DNA of 64,000 nt from Arthrobotrys musiformis (lineage: Eukaryota > Ascomycota > Orbiliomycetes > Orbiliales > Orbiliaceae). This document shows, one piece after another, positions 57,708-64,000 of this stretch. A program made the translations under genes and the position numbers. Below the pieces are notes generated by a model. That model did no database searches. It worked only from the letters and a program-made list of their open reading frames with translations, and was not told where the DNA came from. Position 1 is the first letter of the stretch; each line of letters starts with the position of its first letter. The stretch is from positions 1,798,001-1,862,000 of the forward strand of contig JAVHJL010000006.1 of the NCBI GenBank assembly GCA_036971715.1, in the 5' to 3' direction.

Positions 57708-59971
57708 ATGACGACCTCAACCCCCGCTTCCCTCTCCCTCCTCCTCCAAAACCTCTCCCTCGACGAAAACCAATCCCACGAAGAAGTCCTCCGTCACGCC
57801 AATAATATTCTCAAATCCTCGTCCGACCCGCAGACAATCCGTACCCGGGTGGTCGCCCTCATAAAACTCGAGAGATACGATGAAGCCGTCAAGTCGATAG
57901 AACAGGCCGGCAGCTCTGGTCTGGGATTCGAACATGCGTATTGTCTGTACAAGCTTGGTGATCTGAAGGGTGCTTTGGAGATATCCATCGATAAGGTGGA
58001 GACCGAACGGAGACAGAGGGCCTTGAAACATCTACACGCCCAGGCTGTACGTTTATATAAATCCTTACCTATGATTTAAATATATCACTACCTTGCAATG
58101 GAGACTATATACTAACTACAATGCCATCCGCTCACAGCAATACCGAGCGGAAAACTTTGAATCCGCCACTGCCATCTACGAGGAACTATCAGCACTACCA
58201 CCTTTAGTAGACAACGAAGGATATGACTTAAGAGTTAACCTCGGAGCATCAGAGGCACAGCTATCGTTTGTCGGAAAGGATGGATTGCGTCCCAAGAAGC
58301 GGGCTACGGCCGAGGATTTACAGCAGTACGAAAGCGCCTTCAATGCTGCTTGTATCTCGATTGCTCGTGGTGATTTAAACGCTGGCTTGATGCTTCTGAG
58401 AACATCTAAGAGTATATATTCCCTTTTCTTTTCTCAATTCCCGATTATATCATGGGTTTTCGGCTAATATAAGGGAAAACTTAGAGCTCTGCAGCAGTAT
58501 GGAAGGAGTATCGGAGGAAGATATCCAAACCGAGCTGGCTCCGCTGATTGCACAGGAAATATATGCCCTCATCAAGCTCGGTAAGCTCGAGGAGGCGGCA
58601 GCGCTCTACAAGTCGTCAGATATTCTAGAGTATGTTTCTCATCTCAAGATTATAACTAAGTCCTTATTAAATAACATTGATATCCCAGAACGTCCGACGA
58701 AGCCGTCAAACTCATCTCGTCAGCAAATTGCTACCTAACCTCCCAAACCCCCAACCCGCACGTCGGTCTCCGCGTTTTCGAAGCCCTCAAAAGCTACCCA
58801 CAAGGATCGCAGAAACCCTTCACATTCCAATCCGAAATCCTAGACCGAAACACCACAATCCTAAACCTCCAAGCCGGCAAGGAGACCGCCGCAATCGCCT
58901 CCGCGAAAGCATTAAAAGCCAAGAATCCAAACGACTACACTATCTCCAGCGTCGTGGCAGCGATAGAACTACAAACCGCCGACTCGTCATCTGCGAAATC
59001 GATAGCAAAGACTTTGAAGGATGCTGCTGTGGGTCGGAAGTTGGGTTCTACGACTGATATTGGAATTTCGTTAATCAATGCTCAAAATTACCTGAAAGAG
59101 GATAACGTGACGAGTGCTGTCGCTGTTATTGAAACACTGCTGAAGGAACTGGAAAATGAACCTGAGAAACGGTGGTTACCTGGTCTCGTCGGCGTGGTGG
59201 CGGGTCTATATACCCTACAGGGACGGAAAACCAAGGCGAAGGCGGAATTGGAGAATGCGAGTGCATACTGGCGTAGCACTACCAATCCCGTAAGTCTTCT
59301 CGTCTACACTCCCACGCAGAGATATAAAATTCCTTGCCAAAGACTTTTGATTCGAATATTGTTACCCTAACACACTTTTTAAACACTAAATACAGGACCC
59401 AGCCGTTCTCCTAGCCACAGGATCGGCCCAACTCAACTCCTCAAACCCTCAAGACCAATCTATGGCTGCTTCGATCTTTGAATCCCTCTTCGCCAGCAAT
59501 CCTGCCCCGTTGTCCAACGCCGGGTACATCGCTTCTCATCCAGCCGAAGACATGCCGTCCAAGATCGCTCAATTAACACCCCTATCCACCCTCCTCAAGG
59601 ATATCAACGTCAATGCCCTGTTAGACTCCGGCGTTGCCGCACCACCGGTTAAGAAGCGACCATTGGATGCAGCCTCCAAACCCCAGATCAAGCCTCGAAA
59701 AAAGAGAAAGATCAGACTGCCGAAGGGTGGTATCGACCCTAACAAGAAACCAGATCCGGAGAGATGGTTACCGCTCCGGGATAGGAGTACATATAAACCA
59801 AAGGGGAGGAAGGATAAGAAGAAGGCGAAGGATTTGACGCAGGGTGGACCCGTAACGGATAAAGATGGTGACACGGAGATGATTGGAGGCAATGCGGTGA
59901 CGAAGGTTGCGCCGTCGCAGAGTGCTGCCTCGAAGAATAAGGGGAAAAAGAAGGGCGGGAAGCGGAAGTAG
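57708..59971 (+). CDS. SRP72: signal recognition particle subunit SRP72
   Basis: With SRP68 forms the large heterodimer of the signal recognition particle. About 640 residues over several exons (introns near 58048-58135, 58410-58485, 58630-58688 and 59289-59395). ATG at 57708 (MTTSTPASLSLLLQNL). The N-terminal two thirds are TPR-like helical pairs (VVALIKLERYDEAVKSIEQA, CLYKLGDLKGALEISI, YALIKLGKLEEAAALYKSSD, GLYTLQGRKTKAKAELENAS). The C-terminus has the RNA-binding signature: KPRKKRKIRLPKGGIDP, PDPERWLPLRDRS and YKPKGRKDKKKAK, then a Lys/Gly-rich tail. Convergent with NIP7, about 240 bp apart. Confidence 0.95.
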
Positions 59972-60213
59972 TCCTCCCCAATATATATATGTAATATCTT
60001 ACTCCCTCTTTTTTTTTTTAATCCTTTGGGAGAAGATTTTGGATTGGTTCTTTTTGTTGTCTGGGTGTGTTTCTTGTATATGGTCGTATATTGGGCGGTG
60101 TAGAACGCTCTATCTGGGTATCATATGTAACAAGTGCAAGATCGAGGCAAGATAAAAGTTCAAAGAATAAATGGCAGAAGAAAAAAGATAGAAAAGAAGA
60201 GTATATTTCTCTC

Positions 60214-60913
60214 TTATGAGAATAGAGTATCTTCCTACAATAGCACACACATACACCGTTAGTCTCCCCGAGTATAATATACATAGAAAGAAAGCTAAAG
60301 AAAGGAAAATGATATATACGAACCTCTCTCAAGTACTCCCCAACATCAGCCTGCCTGAACGCCGAGATACCCGTAGGATCCTGCCTCCTCACCTCGGACG
60401 TGGACTTGGCCGTAACCCCAAACCCGAGCGGGATATCACCCATGGAATAAACCACACAACCCTGATGTTCAACCACATCATCGCCCAACCGTCCAACATG
60501 GGCCTTCAGCACGTTATTCCCATACACGAACGGCATCTCGCCGTTGGGCTTGACCCAGATCTTGTACCTCGCATGAGGGGCGATCATGTCGAGTGCGGTG
60601 ATGTGGAGCTTGAATTTGCCGGTTTTGGAGAATTTGCCGAGACAGGTGCCCATTGAGAGGAGGGAGGCGCGGGAGATGGAGGTGGCGAGGTTTGCGATCG
60701 AGGTTCGGACGTAGTAGACGCGGTCTTTTTGGAGACGGAAGGTGTGCGGGTCTGATGGGCGGTCGATGAGGTGGGTGATGTTACGACCGATGCTGGTTGC
60801 AGCTGTTAGTTTTTTCTGATTGAAGTCATGATTTTTTGGAGCAAAGGAGGTGCATACTAGTTGGCCAGCTTCTCGAAGACCTTCTTGGTCTCCTCGTCGG
60901 TGAGAGGACGCAT
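60214..60913 (-). CDS. NIP7: 60S ribosome biogenesis protein Nip7 (PUA domain)
   Basis: Needed for 27S pre-rRNA processing and 60S assembly. Three exons on the minus strand: ATG at 60913 gives MRPLTDEETKKVFEKLAN; an intron at about 60795-60858 leads to SIGRNITHLIDRP; a last intron joins VGEYLRE to EDTLFS, stop at 60214. The PUA domain is clear: GTCLGKFSKTGKFKLHITAL, YKIWVKPNGEMPFVYGNNVL, KAHVGRLGDDVVEHQGCVVY, DIPLGFGVTAKSTSEVRRQD. About 185 residues, normal for the family. It is head-to-head with PUS1, 320 bp apart. Confidence 0.97.
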
Positions 60914-61233
60914 TTTGACGGTGTTTCTGGTAGTTAGACGTTGAAGTTGGAGGTTTTGGTGTTCGAAGGTGGGAAGATGTCGAAGGTTGAGTTTCTGCTG
61001 GGATATCTTTTCTGTCGCAGAAAAAAAAACCTGACAGGGGTCCCGCGACTACCCAAAAAAAAAAAAAAAAAAAAAAAAAGAGGCGATGGGTCTAACTAGC
61101 CGAATGAGCAGATGCAAACCAACCTCATTGCATCCTAAAAATACTTCCGAGCTTCAATTATCGATATCGAATATCGAGAATCGGAAGATATCGCGATAGT
61201 TTTGGCGGGCAGATTCAGGGTAGGCAGCATTGG
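60914..61233. promoter_or_regulatory. short divergent promoter of NIP7 and PUS1 with a poly(A) tract
   Basis: Only 320 bp separate the two start codons. It contains a homopolymeric A run (about 61055-61079) of the nucleosome-excluding type and a cluster of TATCGATATCGA/ATATCGAG elements at 61157-61200. A shared promoter for two RNA/ribosome maturation genes is a reasonable inference. Confidence 0.6.
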
Positions 61234-63490
61234 ATGTCCCTCCTCCGCCGACTTCTTCGGAGCATCAGAACCACAACCACCAAATCCAAATCCACCGCCC
61301 TCCTCCACACCCCGCCACCATCACCACCATCACCACCAATAAAAGCAATCGTCTACGAAGACATCTTCCTCTCCCAGCCACGGATCCCAAAATCCTCATA
61401 CCTCGCCCGAAACTACTACTTCGACCTCGTCGGCCCCCGTCCGCGAGCCTACAACGACTACATGGACCAACAATCCCAGCAAGCTGCCCCCGTCGCAGCA
61501 GCGGAACCTCCCACGCCCGTCGTGGAGGCAGACGCAAAACCCACATCAAGCACCCCCGAAGACACAGCCGACGCCCGAAAACGTCGCGCCTCCGAGGAAT
61601 CCTCCCCGCCATCCACCCGTCCCGACAAGAAAATGAAAAACATGACCCGTAACGAATTCCGCCGGACCATGAAACAAGACTGGCAGGAACGGAAAGCCAT
61701 CAAAGACAAAACCGGCGTGGATCCCGCCCTAGAGGACGGTAAAGACAAAAAGAGCAAATGGAAAAAGGGATCGAGAAGACCCATAGAAGAAGGCCCGAGA
61801 TTAGGCAAAGAGCTGGCCGAAGGTGAAGAAAAAGAAGAAAGAAGGCCAAAGAAAAAGGTCGCCGTATTGATCGGTTACTGCGGAACCGGATATCGAGGCA
61901 TGCAGCTGTGCGTTATATACATCTATCCCTCAATCCATACCACCCATCTAACATCTAAACCTCAGAAACCCCCCAACAAAAACAATAGAAGGCGACCTCT
62001 TCGCCGCCTTCGTAGCCGCCGGCGCAATCTCAAAAGCCAACTCGGACGACCCCAAAAAATCATCCCTAGTCCGCTGCGCAAGAACAGACAAAGGCGTCCA
62101 CGCCGCCGGCAACGTCATCTCTCTAAAACTCATCATCGAGTCTCCCACAGTAATAGACGACATAAACGCCCAATTGGTCCCCCAGATCAGAATATGGGAT
62201 ATAATCCCCACCACCAACGGGTTCTCATGTTATCAATTTTGCGACTCGAGGGTGTACGAGTACCTCGTCCCCACTTACTGTTTCCTTCCCCCTCATCCGA
62301 CGAGTTACATGTCCAAACGAATGGCAAAAGTAGCAGAGGAGGAAAACGACCTGGAAGCCTGGAGGGAAAGATACGAAGACTCCCCCGGATTCTGGCAAAA
62401 CGTCGCCGACGAAGTCAAAGCCGAACTAGAAAAACAGGGATTCTCGGAGGAAGTAATCCAACAAGTCCTAAACTCCAAAGCCGAAGACTCAGAGGAACAA
62501 CTCCCAAGCCTGGCAAACGAATTCCCAGAAGGCCTGAACCCCTCCGACGCTTCGGAAAATCCAGAAACAGCAGTGGCGGAACCCGAAGCACAGGTAACCC
62601 CAATGGACATAACCCCAGACGAACCAGCCCCACCCCCACAACCAACAGAAGACCCCACCTCCACCTCCTCCACCACCCACAAATACTCAAAAGCCCTCTC
62701 CACAGCCCGCAAGATCCAAAAACAAATAATCGCCCGCTCAAAACGTTCCTTCCGCCTACCCCCAAAACGCCTGGAACGCATCAGATCCGCCTTCGAACTC
62801 TACGAAGGCAACCACAGCTTCCACAACTTCACAATCCAAAAAACCTTCAAAGACGCCAGCGCGAAAAGATTCATCAAAACCTTCAAAGTCAGCGATCCCA
62901 TCATAATCGATGACTCGGAATGGCTCAGCCTCAAAGTCCACGGCCAGTCGTTCATGATGCATCAGATCAGAAAAATGGTCGGAATGGTAATGTTGACCGT
63001 GAGGTACGGCTGTCCGATCGAAAGGATCACGGAAGCCTACGGAAGACTGGTCGTACCCATCCCCAAAGCACCGGCGTTGGGGCTCCTGCTCGACCACCCG
63101 GTATTCGAAACCTACAACAAGAAGGCAGATCAATGCGGAAGATCCCACCTCTCGTTCGAGGCGCATAAGGAGAAAATCCAGGAGTTTAAGCAAAAGAATA
63201 TTTACGACAAACTCTTCATGGAGGAACAAAAGATGAATACGTATGTCTCTCTCACCTCTCACTTCCATATATATATCCCCTAATAAAAATCTCATAATAG
63301 TTTCAACGCCTTCCTCTCCTTCCTCGACAACTTCGAAACCCCAGAATTCGAATACTTAACCTCCAAGGGCATGAAAGCCGTCCAAGAGGTCCACCACCGC
63401 AAGAACCAGGGCAGCAAATCCGGCCCAGCCAAGGATGAACACCTAAACGCTCTCATAGAATCAGAGGACGAAGAGAACGTAGATAGCTAG
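61234..63490 (+). CDS. PUS1: tRNA pseudouridine synthase Pus1 (TruA family)
   Basis: Isomerises uridines in tRNAs (and U2 snRNA/mRNA sites in yeast). Three exons with introns at about 61911-61965 and 63243-63300; the joins MQL/NPPTKTIEGDLF and NT/FNAFLSF are in frame. About 714 residues. The catalytic domain shows VLIGYCGTGYRGMQ, the active-site motif RCARTDKGVHAAGN (catalytic Asp), FSCYQFCDSRVYEYLVPTYC, FHNFTIQKTF, and HGQSFMMHQIRKMVGMVMLT. A long acidic/Pro-Thr-rich insert (about 62460-62690) interrupts the catalytic domain, as in fungal relatives. The N-terminus up to about residue 76 is unusual: a basic start (SLLRRLLRSIRTTTTKSK) precedes a second in-frame ATG at 61462 (MDQQSQQAAP), which would give a version without the basic extension. 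Confidence 0.95.
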
Positions 63491-64000
63491 AAAGGATGAA
63501 TATCCACCCAGACATCCCTCTTTCCTAACCAGATTCAGAGAAAGAGGAAAACAAAAGCCCTTTTAGAAAGGATCTCTGTATTATATATAGACCTGAAAGC
63601 TATCTTCTAAGAAGTCAACTTCATCTGTATAGTAGATATATAACACAATCACACCGCAAATAGATATCCAATATCAACAATCACAACACCAACTACATTT
63701 CATCACTAAATATACTAGTCCAAAGTTATATAAAAGGGAAGAACAAGAAATCTTAACCAATAAATAATAAACACCAGGCAAACGGCCCAATCCTAAAAGG
63801 TCTATGTATCATGTATAATATACCCATCTACCAATACCGCTTAAAATCCTCTAGCTTGCACAAAGCTTGCAAAAAAGCTAGCAACCGTTTATAGCTACCA
63901 GTACCTCCAAACAATTCACTACAAACAATAACAAACGAACGAGAAAAGAAATCCCAGAAAAGAACTTGGGAAAAAAAATATTAATAAAACTCCTAAAAAA
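63491..64000. other. 3' flank of PUS1, AT-rich end of window
   Basis: 510 bp, A-rich, with repeated AGCTTGCA / AGCTAGC elements at 63851-63890. No coding frame or RNA gene recognised. Confidence 0.55.

Noticed and set aside
1..64000. Secondary-metabolite or other biosynthetic gene cluster, CRISPR array, intact transposon
   Set aside because: The single KAS is the mitochondrial type, no other pathway enzymes sit nearby, and no regular repeat-spacer array, transposase or long terminal repeats were seen.

Overview
The window is nuclear DNA from a filamentous ascomycete (Pezizomycotina). Genes are split by short introns of about 45-100 bp with GT...AG ends. Intergenic stretches are AT-rich and longer than in compact yeast genomes. 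The protein set is typical of moulds: twinfilin, a Pex26-like peroxin, a low-affinity iron permease, a DUF7580-type protein and a C2H2/NACHT-type protein. The exact class cannot be fixed from sequence alone; an early-diverging class such as Orbiliomycetes or Pezizomycetes is only a guess. No tRNA, rRNA, CRISPR array or intact transposon was recognised.

Layout. 1-2061 is a gene-poor leader with a TATA-like box and pyrimidine-rich tandem repeats. 2062-10996 holds a CAF1/PARN-type 3'-5' exonuclease (+), mitochondrial ketoacyl-ACP synthase CEM1 (-), a PEX26-like peroxin (-) and a membrane-anchored AIG1/IMAP-like GTPase (-) whose reading frame appears broken. 12618-19719 holds an unknown secreted protein (-), the SAGA subunit SGF73 (-) and a FET4-type iron permease (-). 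A gene desert of about 3.3 kb follows. 23007-29329 holds the succinate/fumarate carrier SFC1 (-), twinfilin (-) and mitoribosomal protein mL46 (+). 31406-41342 holds the flippase DRS2 (+), TIP41 (+), the complex III chaperone CBP3 (+) and NOC3 (-).

43119-50430 is the accessory part. It has a small secreted protein (+), then two divergent genes: a DUF7580-like protein with a HeLo-like N-terminus (-) and a C2H2 plus NACHT-like protein with a degenerate P-loop (+). The roughly 720-bp interval between the two carries two strong palindromes. This is the best candidate for an unusual, possibly self-recognition or immunity-related module. 51235-63490 returns to housekeeping genes: TFIIE-alpha (+), an EMP47-type cargo lectin (-), SRP72 (+), NIP7 (-) and PUS1 (+).

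Functionally the housekeeping genes cover RNA decay and modification, ribosome assembly, transcription initiation and chromatin, ER-Golgi traffic and mitochondrial metabolism. They are scattered individual genes rather than a metabolic cluster.
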